A program made the translations under genes and the position numbers. Positions 17,382 to 26,588 of a DNA stretch of 64,000 nt are shown in pieces. This stretch comes from JBDHTQ01 sp039808765 (GTDB lineage: Bacteria > Pseudomonadota > Alphaproteobacteria > UBA2400). How positions within the stretch are numbered: the first letter of the stretch is position 1; each line of letters begins with the position of its first letter. A model generated the notes under the pieces. The model did not search any database, had not been told where the DNA came from, and saw only the letters and a program-made list of their open reading frames with translations. Location of the stretch: contig JBDHTQ010000001.1 in NCBI GenBank assembly GCA_039808765.1, positions 124,001 to 188,000 of the forward strand. The letters are read 5' to 3'.

Positions 17382-18908
17382 ATGAGTAGAATTTTTTCGA
17401 GCAATAAGACGTCTGATTCAGGAAAAACTGTTTTTAATCCCGAACAGATTAAGTTTTTGACAATCTACGTATCACTGTTGGTGTTTGGTCTCTTTATCAT
17501 TCATTGCACCCGTATCCTTAATGCACCCTTTGGGCGAGATCAGGGGATTTTTTCGTGGCAAGCTTTAATGATGGAAAATGGCGGTTTTCTCTATCGCGAT
17601 GCCTGGGATCATAAAGGGCCACTCGGTGCCATAATTTATTATTTATTAGGTGGCCAACCGCTCGCGATAGATATTTTTGATCTCACGTTTCTGGCATTAA
17701 CACTATTTTTGGTTTGTCTTTCCTCTACCTGTCTTATTGAAGGCCTCGTAAAAAGTCTTTTCTTGCTTGTCACCCTTCATCCTGTTTGGTGGGGGGTTGC
17801 GCAGCCAGATTTGTTGGGTGCGGAGATGATGTTGATCTCGATGGTGCTGCTGGGGCGAAGCGCTTTAAAAACGGATATTGTGGCGGCCCTGTTATTGGGA
17901 GCAACCGTGCTGTTTAAGCCTAATTTTGGAATTTTTGTTTTGGCGATGTGGGGATATGTTTTCGTCCGTGATCGCGCAGCGCGTACATTAAAAAATCGTA
18001 TTGCGTATTTATTCTTTCTCGGATTAATGAGTATCATTCCCCTTATTGTTTTTTGTGCATATGCATTCTTTAATGGATTTCTGACCGATGTAATTGATGC
18101 TGTGTTCGTTTTTAACATTTATACGCACCATGCCGTACTCGCTCATCCTATGTTTTCACCCTATTTGTTTTTTTACCCGACATTTCTCGCTTCTTCATAT
18201 ATGTTTTGGCTGCAGATATTTTTATACTGTCTCATTTTTTCGCTTTTTATTCAGAAAAAATATCCAAAAGAATTGTTCTTTCTTGCCGCAGCCCTGATTG
18301 TTTTGTTTTCGCAAACGAAGTTTTTTTATTATCATTATTTTCCGGTTTTCGCTGTTACTGGTTATCTTGCCGGAGCTGGATGGGGCGCCTGTATGCACAG
18401 GCGTGATACCTATCATCTTGTGAAAATAGGCCTGTTTTTTATTCTGGGTTATGCATCAACAGTTGGACTTGCCACCTTTGCTAATCAGGCTGAAACATAT
18501 GAAAAAAACTCAGAAGGATTTAGTGTTCATGATGTGGGTGAGTCGATTGAAAAAATAAAAGAGCTTACACAACCTGATGACTATATTTATCTTTGGGGGT
18601 GGGATGCTTCTCTTTATGCTTTAAGCGGAAGGCGTTCATCAACGCGCTATGGATTTAGTTATCCGCTTCGTGTTGGTGATCCTTCTGTACGTCGTGCGAC
18701 GATGTTGAGCGAGATGCATGCACATCCTCCAAAATTGATTATTGTTCAGCGTAAAGATAAAAATTCGTTGCTAACAGTAACATCAGAGGATGATCTTCTT
18801 CGTTTTCCTGAACTCAAAGCGCTCATTGATGGTGCGTATCATTTTATATGGCAGAACAATCATTTTGCCTTTTATCAGATCAATGAAAATGGTATGCCGA
18901 AGCCATAG
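17382..18908 (+). CDS. GT-C-like polytopic membrane glycosyltransferase
   Basis: This is a membrane protein of about 508 residues with ten or so hydrophobic helices and a soluble C-terminal domain. The first loop has FGRDQGIFSWQALMMENGG and then YRDAWDHKGPLG, the acidic pattern seen in GT-C enzymes (ArnT/PMT, family 39 type) that use lipid-linked sugars at the periplasmic face. The sugar and acceptor are unknown. ATG at 17382 is preferred over 17349, but neither has a strong ribosome site. It is convergent with ligA. Confidence 0.7.
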   Translation: MSRIFSSNKTSDSGKTVFNPEQIKFLTIYVSLLVFGLFIIHCTRILNAPFGRDQGIFSWQALMMENGGFLYRDAWDHKGPLGAIIYYLLGGQPLAIDIFDLTFLALTLFLVCLSSTCLIEGLVKSLFLLVTLHPVWWGVAQPDLLGAEMMLISMVLLGRSALKTDIVAALLLGATVLFKPNFGIFVLAMWGYVFVRDRAARTLKNRIAYLFFLGLMSIIPLIVFCAYAFFNGFLTDVIDAVFVFNIYTHHAVLAHPMFSPYLFFYPTFLASSYMFWLQIFLYCLIFSLFIQKKYPKELFFLAAALIVLFSQTKFFYYHYFPVFAVTGYLAGAGWGACMHRRDTYHLVKIGLFFILGYASTVGLATFANQAETYEKNSEGFSVHDVGESIEKIKELTQPDDYIYLWGWDASLYALSGRRSSTRYGFSYPLRVGDPSVRRATMLSEMHAHPPKLIIVQRKDKNSLLTVTSEDDLLRFPELKALIDGAYHFIWQNNHFAFYQINENGMPKP

Positions 18909-18914
18909 CCGCGA

Positions 18915-20954
18915 TTATCCTTCGGCCATTTTTAGCCACTCATCCTCACTCAATATTTTTACGCCGAGCGCGTGAGCGTCGCTGAGTTTCGATCCTGCAT
19001 CAGCGCCAGCAACAACATAATCAGTTTTTTTAGAAACACTGCCAGCGACTTTTGCACCCAGAATTTCGGCACGGGCTTTGGCTTCCGGGCGGCGCATTTT
19101 TGTGAGGGTTCCGGTAAAAACAATAGTCTTTCCCGCAAGCAAGCCATCTTGTGAAGCCGGTTTTGCATCTTCAATCGTCAAAATGAGTTCTAAACGATTG
19201 AGCAACGCTTGATTTTGTGGCTCAGCGAAAAATTCGATAACTTCTTGTGCGATGGTTTCACCCATGCGTTCGATGGATTCAAGATCGCGCCATGCCTCAG
19301 AGTCAGCAGTTTGGGCCAGAAGCATTTGTTCACGCAATTTTTGCCATGAAAGATAGTGACGTGCCAACAGTTTAGCATTCGCCTCGCCAATACGCCGTAT
19401 GCCCAAGGCATAGATAAATCTTTCTAGCGTGATACGTTTTTTAGCCCTGATTGCTGCAAAAAGTTTCTGGGCGGAAAGAACATCCCATCCTTTTCGCTCA
19501 ACCAATGTCGCTTCATGCTTTTCTTCTAGCAAGAAAAGGTCGGATGGATCGTTGATCCAGCCAAGATCAAAAAATTCTTCAATACTTTTTCCGCCCATAC
19601 CGTCGATGTCAAAGGCATTACGGCTAACAAAATGAATGAGCCGTTCTTTAGCCTGGGCGGGGCAAATCAGTCCTCCTGTGCAACGTCGAACGGCCTCGTC
19701 TTCATCGCGCACCGCATGACTGCCGCAAGCGGGGCAGCGTGTTGGAAATTGAAAGATATGGCTATCTTCCGCATGTTTAACGACTCGTACAATTTGGGGG
19801 ATAACATCACCCGCACGCTGGATCGTGACAATATCCTGTTCGCGAATATCTTTGCGCATGATTTCATCTTCATTATGCAAACTGGCGCGGCTTACCATGA
19901 CTCCGCCGATTCCAATCGGCTCAAGCTCTGCGACTGGTGTTAGGGCTCCCGTCCGCCCCACTTGGATCGAAATTTTCTTGAGGCGGGTTTCCCCTTGTTG
20001 CGGGGGAAATTTATGTGCAATTGCCCATCGGGGAGAGCGACTGACAAAACCTAGGCGTTCCTGCAGAGCGATGTTATTGAGTTTGTAAACGACACCATCA
20101 ATTTCAAATGCAAGGTCTGCACGCATAAGCATTATGTTATTGTAATAGGCATGTAAATCTTGTGCCGAGCGACAAAGTTGGGCAGGCTCATTGAGTGTAA
20201 AACCGAAATTTTTTAACGCTGCACGCAAATCGGATTGTGTGGTGGCAATTTTGTCTGACACGTCACCCAGTGCATAGGCAAAAAATTTGAGCGGGCGTTG
20301 AGCTGTTATCAAAGTATCAAGCTGCCTTAAGCTTCCCGCTGCTGCGTTGCGCGGATTAGCGAATGTCTTTTTTCCTTTTTTTGCTTCTTCTTCATTGAGG
20401 TTGATAAAGTCATGTCGGTTCATATAAATTTCACCGCGTACTTCAAGCACATCCGGGGCATTCTGCAGCATAACTGGAATATCACGCAGTGTACGAATAT
20501 TCGCTGTCACGTCTTCGCCTTCTGCGCCATCTCCACGGGTTGCGGCAGAAATCAATTTTCCGTGTTCATAACGCACGCTGAGTGATAGGCCATCAACTTT
20601 TGGCTCGGCCATGCAGGCAAAGGCCTCCGGCTGATCTTCCATTCCCAGAAAGCGCGCCATACGTTCAAACCACGCTGCGACATCGTCATCTGAAAATGCA
20701 TTATCAAGCGACAGCATTGCTTTGCGATGGCGAATTTTGGCAAATCCATCTTTCAGTTTATGGCCAATTGCACTTAAAATATTTTGAGCAAACGGCGCTT
20801 CGGGATGTTGCCGCGCCAGCGCTAGCGCTTCAGCTTTGAGCGTATCATACTCCGCATCACTGATGATGGGGGTATCATCAGTGTGGTACAATTTATCATG
20901 ATGGCAGAGTTCTTGCCATAAGCGCTCAAGTCGTTGCAGAGCAGGATCGGTCAT
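18915..20954 (-). CDS. ligA: NAD-dependent DNA ligase LigA
   Basis: LigA seals nicks in DNA during replication and repair. The 679-residue protein has the full domain order: an Ia domain (YHTDDTPIISDAEYD), the adenylation domain with the catalytic lysine in EPKVDGLS, an OB fold, a zinc finger (CPACGSH...C...C), helix-hairpin-helix repeats and a C-terminal BRCT domain (GKTIVFTGTLTKMRR). It lies 10 bases after recN in the same operon. Confidence 0.96.
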   Translation of the reverse strand: MTDPALQRLERLWQELCHHDKLYHTDDTPIISDAEYDTLKAEALALARQHPEAPFAQNILSAIGHKLKDGFAKIRHRKAMLSLDNAFSDDDVAAWFERMARFLGMEDQPEAFACMAEPKVDGLSLSVRYEHGKLISAATRGDGAEGEDVTANIRTLRDIPVMLQNAPDVLEVRGEIYMNRHDFINLNEEEAKKGKKTFANPRNAAAGSLRQLDTLITAQRPLKFFAYALGDVSDKIATTQSDLRAALKNFGFTLNEPAQLCRSAQDLHAYYNNIMLMRADLAFEIDGVVYKLNNIALQERLGFVSRSPRWAIAHKFPPQQGETRLKKISIQVGRTGALTPVAELEPIGIGGVMVSRASLHNEDEIMRKDIREQDIVTIQRAGDVIPQIVRVVKHAEDSHIFQFPTRCPACGSHAVRDEDEAVRRCTGGLICPAQAKERLIHFVSRNAFDIDGMGGKSIEEFFDLGWINDPSDLFLLEEKHEATLVERKGWDVLSAQKLFAAIRAKKRITLERFIYALGIRRIGEANAKLLARHYLSWQKLREQMLLAQTADSEAWRDLESIERMGETIAQEVIEFFAEPQNQALLNRLELILTIEDAKPASQDGLLAGKTIVFTGTLTKMRRPEAKARAEILGAKVAGSVSKKTDYVVAGADAGSKLSDAHALGVKILSEDEWLKMAEG

Positions 20955-20964
20955 GAACGTTTTC

Positions 20965-22611
20965 TCACATGGCTAAAAGTTCAGAGGCAGCCTGACGGCT
21001 GGAATCAGTGATTACTTCTCCCGCCAGCATACGGGCAATTTCTTCCCGACGTTGTGTGAGTGAAAGTTGCTGCACAACAGTACGTGTTACTTTTTGAGCG
21101 ATTGTTTTGCTGATTTTAAAATGATGCGCACCTTTTGCCGCAACTTGAGGGGAATGCGTGACCACAAATACTTGTAGCATTGTTCCAAGCTTTGCCAAGC
21201 GATCGCCAACAGCGGCGGCAACGGCCCCACCTACACCCTGATCAACTTCATCAAAAATCAAGGTTGTCGCTTCTCCTGTTTGCGCCAGAATAACTTTAAG
21301 TGCGAGCATAAAGCGTGCAAGTTCACCGCCAGAAGCAATGCGATGCAAGGGGCCCATAGGCATGCCGGGATTGGTGCTGACTTCAAACTGAACAGTTTCA
21401 AGCCCCATCGCACTGGGGGCGCATGCAAGAAGAGCAATATGAAATTGGGCGCGATCCATTTTTAGAGGGGGTAATTCTTTTTGCAGTGCTGCTTCAAGTT
21501 TTTTCGCCGCTTTTTGGCGGAGTGCAGAGAGATTGCCTGCCATTTTTTCATAATGGGCTTTGGCTTGCAGGGTGGTCGCCGCCAACGTGTGTAAAAATGA
21601 TTCTCCCTGATCAAGGAGCGAGAGTTGAAGGCTAATTTTTTCACTTAATGCGCTTAATTCATCAACGGTTGTGCCGTAGCGCCGTGCTGCTGAGCGAAGT
21701 GCGTATAATCGATCTTCCACTTGCTCAAGGGAAAGGGGGGGGCGATCAATATCGTGCGCCAGACTCTCTAATAATGATTGTGCGTTGGCTACGGCATCAC
21801 GTGCGAGGTCAAGTTGCACAAGCGTTTGTGTAATGCGCTCAAGCGGCTCTATTTTAGAGAGCGTGCGTGTCGCCTCTATCAGGGCTTGCTCTGCTCCTGT
21901 ATCACTTTGCAAAGCGTTTAGAGATTGTGATAATGCAAACGAAAGTTTTTCATGCCCGGCTAATGTTTGGCGCTGCTCTTGTAGTCGGTTTTCTTCACCT
22001 TGTTCGGGCGCAAGGCGGGCCAAATCTTCCAGCGTTTCCTGCAGGCGTTCTTGCTCTTGTGCCGCTTCATGCAGCTTTTTTTGTGCGTCAAGCTCAGCAT
22101 TTAAAGCGGTTTGCCAATCAGCATAGGCTTTTTCAGTGGGCAGGGTATCAATATTTGCAAAACGGTCGAGTGCAGGGCGATGGGTTGCTGCATCTAACAA
22201 TCCGTGTGTCTCAAATTGCCCATGAACCTCAACTAAAAGCGCTCCCGCTTCTCGCAAGAGCGTAACGCTGACAGGTTGATCATTAATATAGGCCTTGCTG
22301 CGACCATCTTTATTGATTACACGGCGAATGATGACATCTTCATCTGCTAAAATCTCTAAATCACTTTCTTTTAAAAAAGAAAAGAGCAGGTGTGTTGGCT
22401 GTAGAGAAAAATGGGCTGTTACGCTTGCTTTATCAGCGGGGGGGCGAATACACCCCACCTCCATGCGGGCGCCGCAGGCCATTCCAAGAGCATCTAGGAT
22501 GATTGATTTTCCCGCACCAGTTTCGCCTGTCAAAACGCTTAGGCCCTCTTCAAAAGTCAGGTCAAGCTGATCAATTAAGACGAAGTCACGAATGGATAAG
22601 CCGGTAAGCAT
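20965..22611 (-). CDS. recN: DNA repair protein RecN
   Basis: RecN is an SMC-like ATPase for double-strand break repair. The 548-residue protein starts MLTGLSIRDFVLID and has Walker A (LTGETGAGKS), a central coiled coil (about residues 150-370, rich in Gln/Glu/Ala/Leu), the RIASGGELARFMLALK signature and Walker B (TLIFDEVDQGVGG). It sits between bamD and ligA, the usual alphaproteobacterial order. Confidence 0.95.
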   Translation of the reverse strand: MLTGLSIRDFVLIDQLDLTFEEGLSVLTGETGAGKSIILDALGMACGARMEVGCIRPPADKASVTAHFSLQPTHLLFSFLKESDLEILADEDVIIRRVINKDGRSKAYINDQPVSVTLLREAGALLVEVHGQFETHGLLDAATHRPALDRFANIDTLPTEKAYADWQTALNAELDAQKKLHEAAQEQERLQETLEDLARLAPEQGEENRLQEQRQTLAGHEKLSFALSQSLNALQSDTGAEQALIEATRTLSKIEPLERITQTLVQLDLARDAVANAQSLLESLAHDIDRPPLSLEQVEDRLYALRSAARRYGTTVDELSALSEKISLQLSLLDQGESFLHTLAATTLQAKAHYEKMAGNLSALRQKAAKKLEAALQKELPPLKMDRAQFHIALLACAPSAMGLETVQFEVSTNPGMPMGPLHRIASGGELARFMLALKVILAQTGEATTLIFDEVDQGVGGAVAAAVGDRLAKLGTMLQVFVVTHSPQVAAKGAHHFKISKTIAQKVTRTVVQQLSLTQRREEIARMLAGEVITDSSRQAASELLAM

Positions 22612-22632
22612 GGCCTCGGTCCAATGCGAACG

Positions 22633-23475
22633 TTAAAATACGCTACCCAGTGTCCGTTTAAAAAAACCAGGTTTTACAGTGTCGGCTGGTTTTGCATCGG
22701 GATCACCACTGACGAGTGCATATGTATCTTGGTACCACGGACTGCCGGGATAATTTTTACCCAAGACAAGTGCAGTTTGTCGCGCTTCCTGTTTTAAACC
22801 CAAAGCCATATAGCATTCAACAAGGCGATGCAGCGCTTCTGGAACATGGCTGGTGGTTTGGTAGCTATCTACAACTGAGCGAAAACGTCCGATTGCGGCT
22901 TGCAACTGGTTTTGCCGTTGATACCAGCGTCCGATTTCCATTTCTTTTCCGGCAAGATGGTCACGGGTGAGGTCAAGCCTAAGCTTTGCTTCTTTAGCAT
23001 AAGGGCTGTCAGGATAGCGCGTTGAGACCAGCTCCAAAGCCTCCATCGCTTTGGTGGTCATGCCCTGATCGCGGCTAACATCAGAAATTTGTTCGTAGTA
23101 ACAGAGTGCTTTCAAATACTGTGCATAGGGGGCTTCAGGATTGCCGGGATGCATCTGCAGAAACTTGTCAAACCCTACAATCGCGTCGTCATAATCTTCT
23201 TTTAAATACTGTGCGTAGGCTGAAAGCAATTTTGCTTTAGGCGCTAGGTCAGAATAGGGGTGCTGACGATCCAGCTCGTCAAAATTTTCCGACGCGGCAA
23301 CATAGTGATGTTTTTCAAGTTCTTTCTGACCTGCATCAAACAGTTCTTGCGCCGGTTTTTCGGGGGGCGCTTTTGCATCATCTTTTTTATCGCTGTTAGT
23401 ACTACATCCGCCTGCCGTGATTACAAGGGCAAGTAGTAATGTGAGTGCGAAGTGACGTCGATTTAAGGAAAACAT
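22633..23475 (-). CDS. bamD: Outer-membrane assembly lipoprotein BamD
   Basis: BamD is the essential TPR lipoprotein of the BAM complex that inserts outer-membrane proteins. This 280-residue form has a signal peptide ending in a lipobox (VITAGGC), an Asp/Lys-rich linker, then five TPR-like repeats (AQELFDAGQKELEKHHY, LKEDYDDAIVGFDKFLQ, PYAQYLKALCYYEQI). I chose the ATG at 23475, which has GGGAG about six bases before it, over the one at 23496. Confidence 0.92.
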   Translation of the reverse strand: MFSLNRRHFALTLLLALVITAGGCSTNSDKKDDAKAPPEKPAQELFDAGQKELEKHHYVAASENFDELDRQHPYSDLAPKAKLLSAYAQYLKEDYDDAIVGFDKFLQMHPGNPEAPYAQYLKALCYYEQISDVSRDQGMTTKAMEALELVSTRYPDSPYAKEAKLRLDLTRDHLAGKEMEIGRWYQRQNQLQAAIGRFRSVVDSYQTTSHVPEALHRLVECYMALGLKQEARQTALVLGKNYPGSPWYQDTYALVSGDPDAKPADTVKPGFFKRTLGSVF

Positions 23476-23515
23476 GAAAAACTCCCGACCTGACAATGAG
23501 CCTTAATCTAGCATG

Positions 23516-23560
23516 GTTATGGCGTGCTTAGTTATCGCTTGCTTGGTTATAGCATGCTTC
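23516..23560 (+). repeat. Three tandem 15-bp units
   Basis: The units are GTTATGGCGTGCTTA, GTTATCGCTTGCTTG and GTTATAGCATGCTTC, in perfect 15-base register in the gap between lpxC and bamD. On the minus strand each unit gives an -ATAAC motif that could act as a -10-like element for bamD. Confidence 0.8.
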
Positions 23561-23628
23561 TCGCCGATATCCAGCCCTTGCGCGGCAGGGCGACATTTTT
23601 ATCGGAAAAACAGGGGCAGAGAGGAGGG

Positions 23629-24597
23629 TTATGCAGCCCATTCCCACTGCGATTCGTCGGCAAAAAGCTGACGCAGCAGAAGATTGTTAAGCGCGTGACC
23701 GCCTTTGTATGAGTGATACGTGCCACGAATCGGCGCACCTGCCAAAGCAAGATCACCAACACTGTCTAAAAGCTTGTGACGCACAAACTCATCTTCATAA
23801 CGAAGGCCATCCGCGTTAAGGATACGGTCGCCATCCACGACCACGGCATTATCCAGCGAACCACCTTTACCCAATCCCATTTTTTGCATTTGTTGAACGT
23901 CATGCAAAAAACCAAAAGTGCGCGCACGGGCAATATCGAGCGCAAACGTGCTGGGCTTTAAGATGAGGGCGCGAGTCTGTCGGCCAATGGCCGCGCTGGC
24001 AAAGTCAATCGTCATTTCAAAACGCTGAAGGCTACCCGGCTCCAATTGAGCCCACTTGTCACCATCTTCAACCCGTATGGTTTTTAGAACACGTATGAAC
24101 TGACGTGGCTGGCCTGATATTTCATAACCTGCTTCTTCAAAAAGGGCCACGAAAGCTGCAGCACTTCCATCCATAATGGGAATCTCAGGACCATCAATCG
24201 TGATTAAGGCATCATCGATTCCACAACCTGCGAGCGCTGCCATCAAATGCTCTACCGTCGCAACGCTAACGCCATGTTCATTCGTAAGAACTGTACACAT
24301 CCGTGTGTCTGTCACATTATTCCACTTAGCGGGAATTGCCGCGATGTTTGCAGCTTTGTCTTGTCGAACAAAAACGATGCCGTGATGTGCCGGGGCCGGA
24401 CGAACCTCAAGTCGGGCAGAAAGCCCTGCATGCACGCCCACACCTTCTACCGAAACAACGTCGGCTAAAGTCTTGCGCTGTTGGCTTTCAAGAGCCGTCA
24501 ACGGGCTGGTCTTGAGGGGAATACGGCCTATCGTCATGGGGTGCATGGGGTGTAGGCAATCCGTTGTCCTAAAAAGGTTGAAAGCACTTTGTGTCAT
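23629..24597 (-). CDS. lpxC: UDP-3-O-acyl-N-acetylglucosamine deacetylase LpxC
   Basis: LpxC is the zinc enzyme that commits UDP-GlcNAc to lipid A. Landmarks in 322 residues are VEGVGVHAGLSARL, the zinc-site VEHLMAALAGCGIDDA, EIPIMDGSAAAFV and the second zinc site HKLLDSVGDLALAG. The N-terminus is about 20 residues longer than usual; internal ATGs exist, but none has a clear ribosome site. It heads the lpxC-bamD-recN-ligA block. Confidence 0.95.
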   Translation of the reverse strand: MTQSAFNLFRTTDCLHPMHPMTIGRIPLKTSPLTALESQQRKTLADVVSVEGVGVHAGLSARLEVRPAPAHHGIVFVRQDKAANIAAIPAKWNNVTDTRMCTVLTNEHGVSVATVEHLMAALAGCGIDDALITIDGPEIPIMDGSAAAFVALFEEAGYEISGQPRQFIRVLKTIRVEDGDKWAQLEPGSLQRFEMTIDFASAAIGRQTRALILKPSTFALDIARARTFGFLHDVQQMQKMGLGKGGSLDNAVVVDGDRILNADGLRYEDEFVRHKLLDSVGDLALAGAPIRGTYHSYKGGHALNNLLLRQLFADESQWEWAA

Positions 24598-24700
24598 ACT
24601 TTATTATCTAGTAACGTGCTGTAATAATGGCAAATCACGCTTTGTTGCCGTTTGTTACAGAATCGTGTGAAGACATCAAAGCGTTAAATAAAGGGCCGAT

Positions 24701-25210
24701 TTAGCTGGATAATATCCCTTCATAGTGGGTTTTGAGTTGTTTGAGGGCGAATCGAAATGCGGCATTCTGACCTGATGAAAGTTCTCGATCATCGCAACAC
24801 ACCGCTTGTAAAAGTGAGGAAGAAAGTGTGCTGACGCTTTGCAGTGCATTTCGCCATGACTGGTATGCGCGTTCCGCTTGAGGGCTTCTTTTTTCGGCAG
24901 CGCTACTCCAAAAACCTTGGGGTGGAAGTTTGTTAATTTGATCGTAAACACGACAAACTTTACTTGTGAGCTTGGCGTCGTGATAATCGGCGCGTAACTG
25001 CAGACCTGCCGCATGTTCTTCTTCGTCAATTAAGCCTTCCAGAAGCCATCGATCAAGAGCGCATTCTTGCAAGGCATGAATAGCAAGTAGACCTTGCTGA
25101 TTCGTTTCCCACAAATCCCAAGGGCTATGGCTCCAGCGTTCCGGTGTGCCGTAATCGGCGTGTTGGTTGTAGGGGCGATTGCGTTTATTGGAGACGTAAC
25201 GACGTGTCAT
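24701..25210 (-). CDS. DUF6456-like protein
   Basis: This is a 169-residue basic protein whose second half resembles the DUF6456 domain found in alphaproteobacterial DNA-binding proteins: EEEHAAGLQLRADYHDAKL, then VCRVYDQI, then ALQSVSTLSSSLLQAVCC, ending FALKQLKTHYEGI. The C-terminal helices look like a sigma-region-4-type helix-turn-helix. The match is from memory of the pattern. It abuts the preceding small gene (stop directly before the ATG) and is under the CI-like operator at 25654. Confidence 0.6.
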   Translation of the reverse strand: MTRRYVSNKRNRPYNQHADYGTPERWSHSPWDLWETNQQGLLAIHALQECALDRWLLEGLIDEEEHAAGLQLRADYHDAKLTSKVCRVYDQINKLPPQGFWSSAAEKRSPQAERAYQSWRNALQSVSTLSSSLLQAVCCDDRELSSGQNAAFRFALKQLKTHYEGILSS

Positions 25211-25555
25211 TTAGCGGTCTCCCTTGGAAAAGGTGTTTCCTTGGTTTTTGCGACCATAGAGCCGTGTTGCCTCATTGATTAAAGCTTGGCGGGCAAAGTC
25301 ATTTTCGATCAAAAGCGGATCAATTAAAGCGAGTCCGCGTTGACGCCAAACGTCAGCAGCTAATTTGCGCATTTCTTCTCGGGTGCGTGCGCGACTCAAT
25401 TGCAGGCGAGCGAGGAACGATTGTGGGGGGCGAGGGCCATGCTGCCGTATGTCATTGTTCGTCCTCATGGTTGACTCTTTGCCAGTGTTAGAATTTATTT
25501 GAACTTTTTTAGCAATAAGAGTGTGTTCACCCTCTTGATTCAGGTTGTGGTTCAT
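25211..25555 (-). CDS. Small hypothetical protein under CI-like control
   Basis: This is an unrecognised 114-residue protein, mainly polar, with a basic helical C-terminal half (ARLQLSRARTREEMRKLAAD, then NDFARQALINEATRLYG) that resembles DNA- or RNA-binding helices. I chose ATG at 25555 because AAGGA lies seven bases upstream. It is the first gene after a strong promoter with an operator in its spacer and is co-transcribed with the DUF6456-like gene. Confidence 0.6.
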   Translation of the reverse strand: MNHNLNQEGEHTLIAKKVQINSNTGKESTMRTNNDIRQHGPRPPQSFLARLQLSRARTREEMRKLAADVWRQRGLALIDPLLIENDFARQALINEATRLYGRKNQGNTFSKGDR

Positions 25556-25653
25556 GCTTTGTTCCTTGTGGCCGTGAGTGTTGCAAAAGTGGATTTGGTA
25601 TCCGCTTCTGTCAGGAGTTAAGGAGGACGAGTGGTCCGGTTTGTGATGTACAC

Positions 25654-25682
25654 TTTGTATCCAAAACGGATACAAATGTCAA
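25654..25682 (-). promoter_or_regulatory. Promoter with operator 1 of the CI-like repressor
   Basis: On the minus strand, TTGACA (25677-25682) and TACAAA (25654-25659) are 17 bases apart. A perfect inverted repeat, TTTGTATCC/GGATACAAA with a five-base spacer, occupies 25654-25676, that is, the whole spacer and the -10. Binding there would block the 25211-25555 operon. Confidence 0.75.
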
Positions 25683-25716
25683 GATAATTTTAGTTTATTA
25701 TCAGTAGCATATTGTG

Positions 25717-25741
25717 GTATGTATCCAATTCGGATACATAC
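25717..25741 (+). promoter_or_regulatory. Operator 2 upstream of the CI-like repressor gene
   Basis: A perfect inverted repeat, GTATGTATCC/GGATACATAC with a five-base spacer, has the same core (GTATCC/GGATAC) and spacing as operator 1. It lies 70 bases before the repressor start, where the promoter must be, so the gene probably controls itself. Confidence 0.7.
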
Positions 25742-25811
25742 TATCGTAGGGGCTTCCCCCTATGCTCCCCCTTACGTCACCGATGCCGCTTACACCCTTC
25801 GGGAGGAATAT

Positions 25812-26447
25812 ATGAAAGAAAATCGTATACGTTATTGGAGAAATCAGAAAGAATGGTCGCTGCAACAATTAGCTGAAGCCTGTGGCACGACTCGCGCTCA
25901 AATTGATAAATTAGAAAAAGGTGATCGCCGTTTAACGGTGGATTGGATGATTCGTCTTGCACAATCATTGGGGTGCCAGCCTGCTGATTTGTTGCCCGAC
26001 GCTGTGCCGCCTCAGGGCATGGGGGAGCCTTTTCCCGCAACCATGACCACAACCCCCATGCGTTTGATTCCTGTGAGAAGTGCTGCGCGCGGCGGGGTGG
26101 AGCAGGAGATGTTCTTGGAAGATGGCCCCATTGACCATCGGCCATGCCCAAGTTTTGTCGAGCATGTACGTGATGCATATGCCATTTACGTCGTGGGCGA
26201 CTCGATGGTGCCCATGTATCGGCCTGGACAGATGCTTTATGTAAATCCTCATCGTCCGCTTTTGGGGGGGCGAGGTGTGGTGATCACAAAAACGAACAAA
26301 GCAGTTCTGATTAAAGAGTTAGTGCGTGTTACACCTGAAAAATTATACTTGCGCGAATATCAGCCAGTTATGCGTGAATTTTTTATTCCCGTTGCTGAAG
26401 TTTCAGAGGCGCATACTGTCGTCGGGGCTGAAGAGCCGGGGAATTGA
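25812..26447 (+). CDS. CI/LexA-like repressor (HTH-XRE plus S24 peptidase fold)
   Basis: This 211-residue protein has an N-terminal Cro/CI helix-turn-helix (WSLQQLAEACGTTRAQIDKLEKG) and a C-terminal S24-type domain with the Ser/Lys pair in VVGDSMVPMYRPG (S131) and AVLIKEL (K168). No clear Ala-Gly cleavage site is visible, so self-cleavage is uncertain. I chose ATG at 25812 because GGGAGG lies five bases before it. Two perfect operators with matching cores flank it. The arrangement looks like a phage-type switch, either a prophage remnant or a domesticated regulator. Confidence 0.85.
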   Translation: MKENRIRYWRNQKEWSLQQLAEACGTTRAQIDKLEKGDRRLTVDWMIRLAQSLGCQPADLLPDAVPPQGMGEPFPATMTTTPMRLIPVRSAARGGVEQEMFLEDGPIDHRPCPSFVEHVRDAYAIYVVGDSMVPMYRPGQMLYVNPHRPLLGGRGVVITKTNKAVLIKELVRVTPEKLYLREYQPVMREFFIPVAEVSEAHTVVGAEEPGN

Positions 26448-26460
26448 TCAGAATGCAGAG

Positions 26461-26474
26461 CGCGCTTTAGCGCG
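26461..26474. other. Small GC hairpin after repressor gene
   Basis: CGCGC/GCGCG with a four-base loop follows the repressor stop by about 14 bases. There is no T-run, so it is at most a weak terminator or a processing signal before hemB. Confidence 0.4.
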
Positions 26475-26588
26475 GTGAATCGTTGATGGTGATTTTTAAT
26501 TTATGAGCCGTGTTGCAGAAGTATAAAAGCTGCGCTAACGTCACACCGTTTTAGTGAGAGCGTAAAAAATTTAGGGAGAGCAGTAAAA

